Below the pieces are notes generated by a model. It ran no database searches. It was given only the letters and a program-made list of their open reading frames with translations, and was not told where the DNA came from. A stretch of DNA of 64,000 bases, taken from positions 62,001-126,000 of the forward strand of contig CASHTG010000010.1 of NCBI GenBank assembly GCA_949357655.1. Reading direction: 5' to 3'. Made by a program: the position numbers and the translations under genes. The stretch comes from Parascedosporium putredinis (Eukaryota; Ascomycota; Sordariomycetes; Microascales; Microascaceae). Shown here piece by piece: positions 46,535 through 58,241 of the stretch (position 1 is the first letter of the stretch; every line of letters starts with the position of its first letter).

Positions 46535-48139
46535 ATGCCGATTGTCTCTAGCCATGCAGAGGACACCTGCCTAAAAACCGCCTTTCCCCGGCCAGCTCGA
46601 GGCCGGCGTCCTCCCGCGCCCCGCGAGGCGACGACGAGAAATCCGCCCTCGCCGTCGCTGCCGCCGCCGCTGAGCGCAAGGAGGAGGCCGTCGGCCCCGG
46701 CGGGCCCGGCGTACCCCCACACTTCTTCCTCGCTCGCCTCCGTCACCGGCGACGACAACGACGATGCGGATGGCGAGACGTATCCCGAGGGCGGCCTGCA
46801 GGCGTGGCTGGTCGTCTTTGGCTCCTTTTGCACCATGGGTGCCGTGTTTGGCCTGACCAACTCGGCTGGTGTGTTCGAGGCCTATTTCAAGCAGAACCAG
46901 CTCGCGCAGTATAGCCATTCCCAGATTGGCTGGATTTTCAGTCTGTATCTGTTCCTCGTCTTCTTCGTCGGTATCCAGGTCGGGCCCGTGTTTGACCACT
47001 ACGGTCCGCGCCTCTTGGTTGCCGTCGGGAGTCTGACGACGATTACGAGCTTGATGCTCCTCAGTTTGTGCAAGAGTAGGTTATCTTCTTGTCCTTCCCC
47101 ACTCTCACCGTCGTTTTGCCGTCTCTTTCTAGTCGGATGCCCGTACAAAAATGTCTCCCCTCCCCCTCCGAAATAAACCAGCACTAACGCACAGAACCCA
47201 AAAGCGTACTACCAGATCATCCTGACCTACGCCGCCATGGGCGGCCTCGGAGGCGCCCTTCTCAACGCCCCGCCTACGGCGCCATCGCCCACTTCTTCCA
47301 CAAGCGCCGCGGCCTCGCCACCGGCATCGCCACCACCGCCGGCGGCCTCGGCGGCATCGTCTTCCCCATCCTCCTGCAGTTCCTGCTCGGCGACAAGGGC
47401 GTCGGCTTCCCGTGGACCTGCCGCATCCTCGGCTTCATCTTTATCGGCTTGTGTATCCCCTCCAACCTCTTCATCCGTAGCCGCCTGCCGCCCAAGCTCG
47501 GTCCGGACGGCAAGGCCACGACCAAATCCGTTTGGCCCGACTTCACCATCTTTCGGGATAGGGGTACGCCATGGCCACCACTGGCGTCTTCTTCATGGAG
47601 TGGGGCTCTTCGTGCCCCTCACGTACATTGTGTCGTACGCGCGCGCGCAGGGCCACTCCGAGTCGAGCAGCTCCATGCTCCTCGCCCTGCTCAATGCCGG
47701 CTCCGTCGTCGGTCGCTTCCTGCCGGGGCTCCTGGCCGACAAGTTTGGCCGGTTCAACGTCATCATCACCACCAACGGGCTGTGCGCCGTCGCTGTTCTC
47801 GGCCTCTGGACTCCCGCGCACCTCTCCAACGCCGTGCTCGTCACCTTTTGCGTTGTGTTTGGCTTTGCTAGCGGGAGCAACCTTGGCCTGTACCCCGTCT
47901 GCATCGGCCAGTTTTGCGATTCGCAGTCGTACGGCAGGTACTACTCCACGACCAACATGGTGGCCAGTTTTGGCACGCTGAGCAGCTTGCCCATTGGCGG
48001 AGCTCTCGTCGGTCTTGGCGGGCAGAGGGGGTGGACCGCGCTCATCATCTTTTGCGGACTGTCCTACGTCGCGGCCATGACGTGCTACGTCTCGGCTAGG
48101 GTCAGTGCCATTGGGTGGAAGGTGCGAAAGGTTTTCTAG
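46535..48139 (+). CDS. MFS transporter, monocarboxylate-permease-like (MCT family), four frameshifts
   Basis: A second MCT-type permease. The family signature is YPEGGLQAWLVVFGSFCTMG, followed by NSAGVFEAYFKQNQL and a GPVFDHYGPRLLV loop. An intron (about 47081-47193) separates LSLCK from PKAYYQIILTYAAMGGLGGA. Single bases are missing at the C run 46714-46718, the C run 47268-47271 (then AYGAIAHFFHKRRGLATGIA), the G run 47561-47564 (then YAMATTGVFFMEW) and the G run 47602-47605 (then LFVPLTYIVSYARAQGHSES). The final exon is intact to the stop at 48137-48139, with GRFLPGLLADKFGRFNVI as the second-half loop. The N-terminus is uncertain: upstream of the C run the better frame reads DDEKSALAVAAAAERKEEA, and I could not fix its ATG. 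The start given is approximate. Confidence 0.85.
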
Positions 48140-48879
48140 GCCCTCTTGTGCCTGGACGCGAACTGCTCTGCTTTTAATACTCTTTCTTTTGGGGCCCCTC
48201 GTTTCGTCCTCGACCGGAGGGTTTAGTGGCGAGGGTGGCTGCACCGCAAGAATTGATTAGGCAGGAGTGTGCACTGGCAGTTCGTGTGATTCTACGGGGT
48301 ATCCAACCGTCAGCGTGGATGTTGCTGAGGGTGGTGGACATGCTGTGTCGAGCAGAGAGCGGAGCAGAGAGTGGAGATGAGGGGTTTTTTCAAGGCTCAT
48401 ATGGTGTGGTATCTTGTGTGACCGACTTGGTTCCAAGGGAGAAAAGGGATATGAATTAACTGGTGCACGCCCATGGGGATGGATGGGACTGCAACAATAT
48501 ATAGATAGACCGCTTCGGCTACCTACCTGGCCGAGTGCCCGAGATCCGAATGCCAATATACCACTTTGAGTCTGGGTGCCATGGACAGAATATCGTCAAG
48601 TGAGACAAACGTTTGTCAGCTGTTTGTTACGGTGTCACTTGCTGTAAATTAGCTAGTGCGCAAGTCGACACAAACAAACCAGCTCTCTGGTTTGACCGCG
48701 CCTGAAGCTGGCGGTGGTCCTGAGACATATCCAAGGGTTCATCACAATTCCATCTACGTGGCATCTACACTAAATATGACACGACAATGGTGTTTAAGAA
48801 ATATATTGATGAATCTCAGTGATTCCATCGCGTACGCCCTTTCAAGCTGCCCCATGCTCTGTTCTAGTTGGCTGCTCTC
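48140..48879. other. Intergenic between two convergent MFS genes
   Basis: About 740 bp holding two 3' ends. No gene seen. Confidence 0.5.
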
Positions 48880-50903
48880 TTAGAGAGTGTATCGGAACAA
48901 CGGAGACTTGTCTCCGAGGACGGCGAGGTCCTCATCGGAGTACTTCTCACGGACCTCTGCCTCTGAAATCTCGCTCCTCCTCTTGTTAATGCGGATATAA
49001 ATCACGTCGAGGGTCACGGATGCCACAATTCCCAAGGCGCCAAAGGCCAAAGACGTGCCGAATCCGGTAGGGTAGGCGGGGCTTTCGGAGTCGATGAAAA
49101 TGTAGGATGCGCCGATGCCGCCCAAGTTGGTGAGCGACGTCATGTAGGCAATGCCAAGGGCACGCTTGGCGGGGCCGGCCAGGTTGTTGCTGATCCAGGA
49201 GCTGGAGCCGGGGTTGATAGGGTACAGACCGATGCTGGCGAGAACGATGGCGAAATAACAAGCGCCGATGTTGTCCTTGATCTTGGGGGCTAGGGGAGTG
49301 AGGATGGAGTAGGCGACGATGAGCATGGATTGGGGGATGATGAGGAAATAGGATCGTCGCTTGAACTTGTCGGAGAGGCGTCCAAAGCAGTACGCGCTAA
49401 TAGCGCCTGCTACATAGGGAGGTACGGTCCTGCACGCGATTGTCTTGGTTAGAGTTTTTGAAAAGAATGTGCAGTGTGGTGGACGTGCTGGACGCCTCGA
49501 CGACTCACATCAGCTGGGCATTGCTGTTGGTGAAGCCCATGTTCTTCATGATCTGGGGCATGGTAAACTTGAGGCCGTACGTGGGCACCGTGTTGGACCA
49601 GTAGTTGAAGACCATGATGTAGAATTGCCAATCCGACACGACGTCCCACAGGAGGCTCCAGCTAAAGTGCGAACCAGCCTTTTGGAGCTTGGCGCCGCCG
49701 TCTTGGAGGGTCATGCGAGTGGTCAGGTAGCGCTGCTCCTCTTCGCTGAGCCAGCCTGAGCCGTTCTCGGGGGTGTCAGCGAGCACGAAGGGAGTTATTA
49801 CGCCGAGGACGACAGTAATGATGCCCTGCACGCATTCTTGTTAGATGACTAGGCAAGAGTGGGGTAGGTGAGATATCTCCAAAGGAAAGACAGGACAACG
49901 CACTTCCATCAAAAGATCCAGCGCCAACCTGCGACGCCGGAAACGCCATCCATGAGAGAAAAGGCGTAGGCCAAAAGTCCGGAGAAGGCGCCGGAAAGAG
50001 CCGAGCCTACGTAGAAGAGGGAAAATCTCGTCGCTAGTTCGTACTTGGTGTACCACTTGTTCATGAACAGGATTGCACCCGGGAACAAGCCTAAAGAGAG
50101 AGATGTTAGCGCCTAAGAACGGTCGAAGCACTTGAGCCTTGTCTCGCTCAACACGGCACAAAATTCATACCTGCTTCGAACACGCCCATCAACAAGCGTA
50201 CTGTGAGAATTCCACCATAATTTTGGACGATTCCATGCTGTCGAGCGAGTTCCTCACGTCAGTATCTTCCTGGACTATAACCCGATGATACACAGGGCTA
50301 GCGCTTACCAGCGTCATGAGAATGCCCCAGGCCACGGTGATGATGCCAATCCACCAAGAGGGTCGGTTGTGGAAGTAGTTTTCGAGAATAAAGTTGCTCG
50401 GCATTTCTGTAGCGATTAGTGTATGGACTCAATAACGAGGCACCGCATCTGACGAACCGAAGATAATGTAGGTGACGAAGAAGATAGATAGGACCACGTT
50501 GTATTGGTTGCCGGTGAGCCCAAGATCCTCGTTCATTCCCTGTACAAATGACGTCGTCAGTATTGGGGCTCTCCAACAAAATACGAACTACTACACTTAC
50601 TTCAATCTTCGCGTTGCCGATATTGGCGCGGTCAATGTATGACATGACTGTTCAAGGGATTAGTTATAGACCCGCGTCTGGGGATAAACGGGAGTGGGAG
50701 GTAGTACGATAGAGGAGAATGAGGCATGGAATTATGTGCAGGTCCATCTTGCGCAACAACTTCTTCTTCTGCTTCTCTGGGAAGGAATCGACAAATCGTT
50801 CCTCTGCGGTCATGGTATCGGCCATGCCTTCCTCTTGCTCGGAGTGGCTGACATTTTTCTTATCGTCTTCGATAGAGGCCGTGGCTGCGGCTTCTTTGGT
50901 CAT
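48880..50903 (-). CDS. MFS transporter of the anion:cation symporter (ACS/allantoate permease) family, one frameshift
   Basis: A plasma-membrane importer related to Dal5/Tna1-type permeases, which take up organic anions and small acids. The N-terminus KLLRKMDLHIIPCLILLYLM and SYIDRANIGNAKIE is the ACS hallmark. EMPSNFILENYFHNRPSWWIG, GVFEAGLFPGAILFMNKWYTKYEL and GWRWIFLMEGIITVV follow. Seven or so GT-AG introns were traced, for instance joining LLY to LMSYIDR and GVFEA to GLFPGA. One base is missing in the T run of the gene (plus-strand A run 49911-49914), just before LMEGII. The C-terminus (ISEAEVREKYSDEDLAVLGD) matches the ACS group. It is divergently transcribed from the aldolase gene, with about 940 bp between, and is probably the importer for the cluster. 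Confidence 0.92.
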
Positions 50904-51839
50904 TCTGGCGGTAGATATTGAGGATCTGTGGGGCCTAGATGGAGGTGAAGGGATTTCTACGACAACCCAGCCGAAGAGTTATCAAGAAGTCTTAAGTAGT
51001 GTTCGAGGCAAGATATATGGATGTCGACGAGGCAAGATCCGCGGCGTGATGAGCAAGTCTGACAATACGACGAACTCCGATACCCTTATATATCTGTCTT
51101 GGGTCTACGGGACCTCAGCAGCATAGTTGGGTGAAGTGACCCCGGGGAGAAAAACATGGAAGCGTTGACGGAAAATAGTCGTCTCCTTGATATTGACAGG
51201 GGGATTCGCCAAGGTGTGACCATGAGGTGTGGCATCCATAACCTGGATAGAGTTGTAATTTACCCCGGAGAGCGAGATGGAAGAGAAAAAAAAAGGGAGC
51301 AGTCCCCGTTCAGATCCGGGTTCGTGTATTGTTACCCCAACCGAGTTTTCCTTTACTGGAGAATTGTTTTGCTAACCCCAGAACGAGTCTAGAGAATGCG
51401 GGGTATGACCAATTGACCGATCGCCATTCGGCTCCAGGGCGTTGGGCCAACGTGGAGAAGTGGGTCGAAGGAGCCGGGGCGAGATCTCGGGATGAGAATG
51501 TAGCCGGTGTGGTTTCCGGCGATGTAGCCGGGCTGGCTTCCGAAGAGTTGCGCTGTACGATGCATTACCCTAGATGACCGGACAGCGGGGAGCTACACAT
51601 TTTCGTCTGGACGAACTCGATACTATAAGATGATGACCTTAGCGCGGCTCGCTTTATACCTTGGAGCAGCCTATCTAATCAAACTATAGATACATATGTA
51701 CTGTGTTGGACTGTTCACATCCTCTATCCGAGTCTTCAAGCACATCCCTCTCCAAGATTGTTAGCATTGCGAATAAGGTCTTGTTCATTTCACGGTCTCT
51801 CTTCATTAATCAAAGCCCCTTGTTCATTCTTAGTTCACA
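50904..51839. promoter_or_regulatory. Divergent promoter region between ACS permease and class II aldolase
   Basis: About 940 bp between two divergently transcribed genes of the putative cluster. A loose direct repeat GATGTAGCCGG...TTCCG occurs twice near 51497-51543. I could not identify a defined regulator site; CGG half-sites are present, as expected for a Zn2Cys6 regulator but not diagnostic. Confidence 0.45.
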
Positions 51840-52897
51840 ATGGCTCCCTCCGCAACAGAAATCAACACCACCCCTGCCGTAGAGCAAGGGGTTGTCTTGG
51901 ACACCACAGGTCTCACCGGCGACGAGCGTGCTGCCGCCCTCAAAAAGGCGAGCCAGGACCGCCCCCTCGACGTATTCACGTACGGCGGCCACCCCATCTC
52001 CGGTCACCAGAGAGAACCAATCCACCAGATCCGCATCCCCAAGTTTGCCAGCCTCGAAGATGAGCGCGAGTGGCGCAAGCTCCACCACGCCGCGGCCCTC
52101 CGCTGGCTAGGCCTCAACGGCTACAACAACGAGGGCGCGGGCGGACACGTGACGATTCGCGATCCCATCCTAACAGACCACTTTTGGATCAACCCGCACG
52201 GCGTGTCCTTTTCGCACATGAAGCCCGAGGATCTCTGCCTCGTCAACGAGGAGGGCGAGGTCGTCCAGCCGGGCAACATGCACGCCATCAACCCGGCCGG
52301 CTTCGCCATCCACGTGGCCGTGCACAAGGGCCGCCCAGACGTGGTGGCGGCGTGCCACTGCCACTCGGTGCCGACCAAGGCGTTTTCCGCCCTCGGCTGC
52401 AAGCTGGAGCCCATAAACCAGGACGCGTGCCGCTTCTACGAGGACCACGCCATCTATGAGGGGTTTGGCGGGATCGTGCTGGCCCACGAAGAGGGGAGGC
52501 GTATTGCCAACGCTCTTGGAAACAACAAGGCCGTTATTCTGGCGAACCACGGCATCTTGACCGTCGCGAAGAGCGTGGACGCGGCGACTTTCTTGTTCGG
52601 TGCCATGGACCGCTGCATCCAGGCGCAACTGCTCGCGGATGCCGCGGCGGCGGGTAGGGGTACGGCGACGATCAAAGTGGGCCACGAGGAGGCCCAGTAC
52701 ACGCGCCGGATCTATACCGACGAGATGGAATATGTCATGTTCCAGTCCTGGTAAGTGACCCGAAGACTTTGCATTTCCAACATTCATACGCAAGATAGTC
52801 TCAGCTAACTCTTCTTCGTAGCTTCGAGGATGTTGTTAGGGCGTCGAATGGTGAGCTTCCCATGTTCACTGGCAAGGAAATTCCTCGGACGGACTAG
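51840..52897 (+). CDS. Class II aldolase/adducin-domain protein
   Basis: 328 residues in two exons (intron 52751-52821). The class II aldolase fold (PF00596) is clear: LHHAAALRWLGLNGYNNEGAG and GHVTIRDP open the domain, INPHGVSFSHMKPEDLCLVN follows, then the metal site ACHCHSVPTKAFSA with its His-X-His pair, and later LANHGILTVAKSVDAATF with the third His. In bacteria these enzymes cleave sugar phosphates; many fungal members are uncharacterised and may act on non-phosphorylated keto acids or as decarboxylases. Residues 1-60 are a polar extension. The last exon encodes CFEDVVRASNGELPMFTGKE. Frame intact. Its neighbours suggest a role in sugar-acid breakdown. Confidence 0.93.
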
Positions 52898-53681
52898 AAT
52901 TGAGGCGCGCATGGGTTGCTGTGAGATGCGATGCTCCGCTGTGTATAGATTGATGATGTATTTGATGTAGTTTCTTTAGACAGATCCGTTGATATGAAAT
53001 ACGAGTTTGATTAATGCTTATGCAAGCCAGTAACTTTTATTGCCTTGAATTTACACCTTGGGTTGACTTTGTACATGGGTCCCTTGCTATCCCGATCCCC
53101 GGGCCCGTGTATACGGGTTTTGTTGCTGAGAGCACGAAAACGTGAATGTCTTACAAGGGGAGATAAGGCGCGGACGCGAAGGGCGTGTCTATTCCGGCAG
53201 GGAGATTTACGTACGATAAGAGACACGTCTACCCAATAGCTCAAAAGTCTTCAAGACAACAACAGATCGATTGACCTATCACCACACTTGAGAAAACCTA
53301 GAGGAGGTCAACACTCTGTCACTGTGGCGAGATTCCCACTCTTAGCTAGTTGCAAGGTTAATTATCGGTCTTCGCCTCGTCGACTGACCTGTCCTGGCTT
53401 GGCGAGTGTTAGCGCAAAGACTAGCGCATCCCTTCGGCATCCTGAACGCTTCCCCAGATCATGACCACGATTCCCCGCACTCTCTTCCCCGCCCCTTTTT
53501 GTAGCCGGAAACCAAACTTGCCGGTGGTTTTCCGACGGTAAGGTTACTTAATAAGGCGCACGCGGAGACCGTGGTGCTCGAGTTATCCGGGCGGATCAAT
53601 GCACTTCAATCTTAAACCCCCTTGTAGCGGCGTGAACTTGATTGGCATTACTGATCCACCTATTGGTGCATTTGGTCCAGA
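52898..53681. other. Intergenic, aldolase 3' end and regulator promoter
   Basis: About 780 bp without a supported gene. Confidence 0.5.
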
Positions 53682-56099
53682 ATGGAGCCCAGCGAGACGC
53701 AAGCTGAGACCAATGGCTCACCAGAATCCCCAACAGCAGCGGCTCAGGAGAGAAAGAAGCCTGCCAAGGAACGCGTGAGAATCAGCCGCGCCTGTGATTA
53801 CTGCAAAAAGTCAGTTTAAGAACCCCAACCCCTAGTGCCTCGATTACGTTGGACACGGCCTGGGTCTTGCTCGAGAATCTCAACCCAAAAGAAAAGACAT
53901 GTGCAGTTAAACTAATCTTACATCCAAACGAAATAGGAAAAAAGTGCGGTGCAATGGGGGCAATCCGTGTATGCGCTGCGTTGACGAGGGGAGGTATGTG
54001 AGTACAAGGCACCATACGCCAAAGGCAGGAAAAAGCACAGGAGAAATCCATTGCCTCTGCACATGGCTACCCCATCCTCTGAAGGCTCATCCACGTCACC
54101 CTCGTCGACGGTGATTGAGCCCAGGATCGCGGCAGCACAATCTGCGCACCCACAACTGCAGCCGCGCCTTCGGGGGAACCGCTGGGAGGCGTACCGTCTG
54201 CCCAAACGACGGCTCTTGGGTTGGTGGCTGCGCTTGAGGGTGGAGCGTGTCCTCCAGCGCCGTTGGAACCGAATTCGCGATCCTCTCCTGAGCCGGGTGA
54301 GAGCGACCGTCAAGGCCATTTTGTTGGCGCGTCTTCCGGTGTTACGTTTCTTCTACGCCTACAGCGTCGACTGAGGCAGGACGCCGGGGGCAACTCGGAA
54401 ACGTCCGTCTTCACTCTTGGAGATGCTGTTCTTCCAGAATTTGACGAGTTGTCCTTTGTGCCCCCGACGAGAGCCGAGGCCGAAGGCTTACTCAAAACGT
54501 ACTTTGAGCTTGCATCGCCGACGTATCGCTTCCTTCATCGCCCGACAGTGGAGCGGTGGTTGACGCAGCTCTACGAGAATGGTAGTATATCCGGGAGTCA
54601 CTCGCGAAGCAAATACGCCGTCATTCTAACCATGTTCGCCCAAGCTGTGCGGTACACTGGGCCAGCATCCAACACTCCGAATGCAAAGACTGGGTAGGTT
54701 TACTGCTCAAACTTGGCCATCTTTCTGCTTCGGAAAAAAGTGCTAAGTTATCTTGATAGGGTCGAATATTATCAAGCAGCGGAAAAACAGCTTTCTCGCG
54801 AAACCGAGTCAGCTACCCTTGCGAGTGTACAGGCCATGCTCGGCTCCTGCTTTTACATACTCACGCGTTCGCGGTTGAATCACTGTTGGAGCCTCTTTGG
54901 CACCACCGCGCGGCACATCCTGGCTCTTGGCTTACACCGGCGAAAAGCCAAATTCGAAGGAGGCTCCGGCGTTGGGGCCGACCTCATCGAGGCAGAATGC
55001 CGGAAGCGGCTATTTTGGTGCGCGTATAATCTAGATAAGTACTTGAGCGCAATATTCGGTCGGCCTTGCATATTTCACGACGACGACATTGATCAGGACA
55101 TGCCCGCGCTTGTAGAGGACCAGCACCTGACCGCGGATGCGATGACGGTGGCTCGAAACGCCAACATGAATGTCATGCTCGGCCCGCTCAACCACCAAAG
55201 GCTCGGTCGCATACTCAGCGTCATCCTCCGTCGGTTGTACGGCATCAAACCGCCGGGGCGAGTGATGCAGTATAAAATCATGAGCGAGCTCGCCGCGGAG
55301 GTGGAAGCGTGGCGGCGAGGGTTGCCCGCGTTCCTGGACCCCGAGCAGGTGGACTCGCGGCTGCTAATCCCGCTTTTCCAACGTCAGAGCAATTTGCTAA
55401 CCTTGGCCATGGGCCACGCTCGGATCCTCATCTACAGGCCGTGCTTGTTCAACGACTACCACCAAAAGGACACAGTCGAGACCAAGGCGAATATCCAAAC
55501 TTGCGTTGATGCGGCCATGAGCATCGTCAACGTGATTGATCGCATGGTGGAGGCCGACCAATTTTACGCGGCGTCGTGGTTTGCGCACTACCAGGCGTTT
55601 TGCGGGGTAGTTGTGCTGTACACTTATACCATTCGGAGCAGGTCCGAGGACGCGGCCATGTGGATGAAGTACTTCCGAGCCGCCGAGCGCTGCCAGGGCC
55701 AAATCGTTTCCGTGGCCGGACTCGACTCGTTGGCCTCTCGGTTTTACGTCATCATGGAAGAGTTCCGATTGGAGGTCGTGAGGCTTCTGCAGCATTCCTC
55801 TGCCGCGCCGCCAGATGGCGGTCCGGATCGACAAGCCGATTCCGCGCTACTCCCGGCTGTCGCGGGGGAGGTGATATGCACTGGCCTGCGAACCAGGCGC
55901 AAGCAGACCAGCTGGGGCTTTTTGATCTTCCCAACTGGGAGCAGCTGGACTCGTTGGTAAGTTACAGTCTGGTGGTCGAGCACGAGCGAGATTAGAAGGA
56001 ACAACGCATCAAGGCTAACAATGGGGGAATGTGCAGGCGCTAGACCTTGGCGGTATGATACCGGATCTCGGGGCCATGGACCCCAAACTGTACTTTTGA
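53682..56099 (+). CDS. Zn2Cys6 transcription factor with Fungal_trans domain, probable cluster regulator; three frameshifts
   Basis: The zinc cluster is split by an intron: RISRACDYCKK joins KKVRCNGGNPCMRC, giving C-X2-C-X6-C-X5-C-X2-C followed by VCEYKAPYAKGRKKH. A variable Ser/Pro linker leads to the middle homology region (PF04082), with ASPTYRFLHRPTVERW, GTTARHILALGLHRR, RKRLFWCAYNLDKYLSAIFG and RPCIFHDDDIDQDMP. An intron precedes VEYYQAAEKQL, and another joins EQLDSL to ALDLGGMIPDLGAMDPKLYF, a typical acidic/hydrophobic C-terminus. Frame breaks: the G run 53989-53992, one base near 54130-54150 (not in an obvious run) and the G run 55864-55868. Stop at 56097-56099. Sitting between an aldolase and two oxidation/dehydration genes, it is likely the pathway-specific activator (inference). 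Confidence 0.9.
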
Positions 56100-56370
56100 G
56101 TGCAAAGGCCGCTCATTCCCAATGTGGGGTAAGCTGTGACGAAATGAGATCCCGAACGGGAAGAGTATCGGAAAGGAATTCGGATTTACGGTGGGTATAT
56201 ATAATCATTCGCGGCCCCGGCGTGGCAATCTTCCGGGACCCGCAACCATAGATATACCTAGGAGTTGGGTGTAAAAGGCTAGATATCCCCTATCAACTAC
56301 CAATTATTAATGAATTTGAGCTTTCACTCGTGTCCGCACTGCATATTCTACGTGTAGACATCTGTCACAA
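56100..56370. other. Short spacer upstream of the 2-hydroxyacid dehydrogenase
   Basis: About 270 bp, probably the dehydrogenase promoter. Nothing else seen. Confidence 0.4.
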
Positions 56371-57669
56371 TGATGGAGAAACCAAAGGTGATGCTTTTGG
56401 GAGACATTGTTCAGTGAGCGGCTCTCCTTGTACAAGATCCGATTTAATGCCAGGCAGCTAACCCATCCCATCAGTGCCGAGAATTCTTGGCTGGACCTCT
56501 CCGAGAAGGCCGTTTTAATCAAGGTAGACAAGCTCTCGCGTGAAGAATTCATACGCCAATCCAAAGAAGGGGTGTATGATGGTGTTGTGGCCATCTATCG
56601 CACGTTTTACAGCGTGGATATCACGGGTCCCCTGGATGAAGAGCTCATCTTTTCCTTGCCGCAGAGCGTCAGATTCATTTGTCACAGCGGTACGCTCGCC
56701 CTCGCGCCTTCATATTCCGCACAGGCAAAGCGAAGGAATGAAGAACCCCCGACCAGCTGCTAATTACTACTGCCAGGGGCTGGCTATGACCAAATCGACG
56801 TTGACGCGTGCACCAATCGCCGAATCCGACTATCTCATGTTCCCAATGCCGTCAACGACGCCACTGCCGACACGACCATGTTTCTAATCCTCGGCACCAT
56901 CCGTGGCTTCGCGCAGAGCATCACGACGGTGAAGGCGGGGCAATGGCGCGGTGAGACGAAACCACCGCTTGGCCATGATCCACAGGGGAAAACGCTGGGC
57001 ATACTCGGGTGCGGTGGCGTGGGGAGAAATCTCGCGCGTAAGGCAGCCTCGTTCGGCATGCATGTCGTATACCACAATAGGACGAAATCCGATTCCGTCG
57101 TTGAGGCGCGCTACGTTGGGTTTGGGGAATTACTAGCCACCAGCGACATAATATCTATCTGTTTGCCCCTCAGTGTGAGAGCTCTCTCAAAAAGCAAAAC
57201 GTTGAATTTTCATCCATTGCTGACGGGAGCTGTAGGCGAAAACACGGCATCTCATCTCCACGGCAGAATTTGCCCAGATGAAGGATGGTGTGGTGGTGGT
57301 CAACACCGCGCGAGGCGCCATCATCGACGAGGAGGCCTTGGTGGAAGCACTCAACAATGGCAAGGTTTGGGCGTGCGGTCTTGACGTCTACGAAAACGAG
57401 CCGGCTATACATCTGGGACTGATTTCTCACCCGCGGGCGCTCCTCCTACCGCATCTCGGGACCTATACCGTCGAGGTAAGTACGATAAAAGCGCTCTTCC
57501 TACCGGAAATGGCAAGGTTGTGGCAAACACTAGTAAAGGTATTCTAACTGCCTTCTTCTTTCAGACTCACAAGATGATGGAGGAAAGGTGTATCGAGAAC
57601 GTCCGCTCGGGCCTGACTACCGGCCGGCTTCTGGACAATGTCAGGGAACAATCGGGATACGACTTTTGA
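56371..57669 (+). CDS. D-isomer-specific 2-hydroxyacid dehydrogenase (glyoxylate/hydroxypyruvate-reductase-like), one break near the start
   Basis: Reduces 2-keto acids to D-2-hydroxy acids (or the reverse) with NAD(P)H. The N-terminal part reads DGVVAIYRTFYSVDITGPLD and RFICHSG/AGYDQIDVDACTNR. An intron (about 56690-56777) splits that glycine. The cofactor loop is GILGCGGVGRNLARKAASFG followed by VVYHNRT, with Arg at the end of strand 2 suggesting NADP preference. The catalytic Arg is in VNTARGAIIDE, the Glu in DVYENEP and the His in LPHLGTYT. Further introns are at 57178-57236 and about 57476-57564. The first codons MMEKPKVMLLGDIV do not connect cleanly to ERLSLYKIRFNARQL: one base is missing near 56405-56415, or the N-terminus is misread. 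Total about 340 residues. Same strand as the regulator and dehydratase. Confidence 0.88.
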
Positions 57670-58241
57670 GGAATTGATTGGGCAAATTCTTGACTAGTTG
57701 TGGTTTCCCCGCATGGCCCCAAAAGTGGCCTCCGGTGTGGATAAAGGGGCCCGGTGAGGTTAGCGCCGGATACATCCTCCGGCTACATCGTCCGGATGTA
57801 TAGCGTTCGGATATCATCAAGACCGGACCACCCACTAAAACGCATGGAGGATTCAGTCGGCTCTCACGCGCGCCGTTCGCCGGACTAGCTATCCTCGCCC
57901 ATTCCTCCTCAATATCAACCAATTGCAAACGACTTATTACATCACTTTTGTTTGACAACCTATGTTAGAACGGGGGTGGCCCTTTGCTTCGGCCTATGCT
58001 TTGCGATATCGGCCTTTTTTTTTTTTCTTTGCGTGGCAAGCGTCGGCATGAGGGGTAGCGAGGGTCCAAGATCGGTGGTGTTGTGGGGATTGTAGGGGAA
58101 GCTATCGGAGCTGTCTCGACATAAATACACGAGCGGCGCGCTGTATCTACCATGTCTGAGGAATTTCACATACGTAGCATCTATCGCATAAGACAACACT
58201 CAACATTACCCTAAGAAGATTCCCAAACAAAAGACAGCCAA
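57670..58241. promoter_or_regulatory. Spacer between dehydrogenase and dehydratase genes
   Basis: About 570 bp. It contains an 8-bp inverted repeat ATACATCC/GGATGTAT near 57770-57800 in the likely 3' flank of the dehydrogenase, and a run of 12 T at 58015-58026. The right part is the dehydratase leader. Confidence 0.4.
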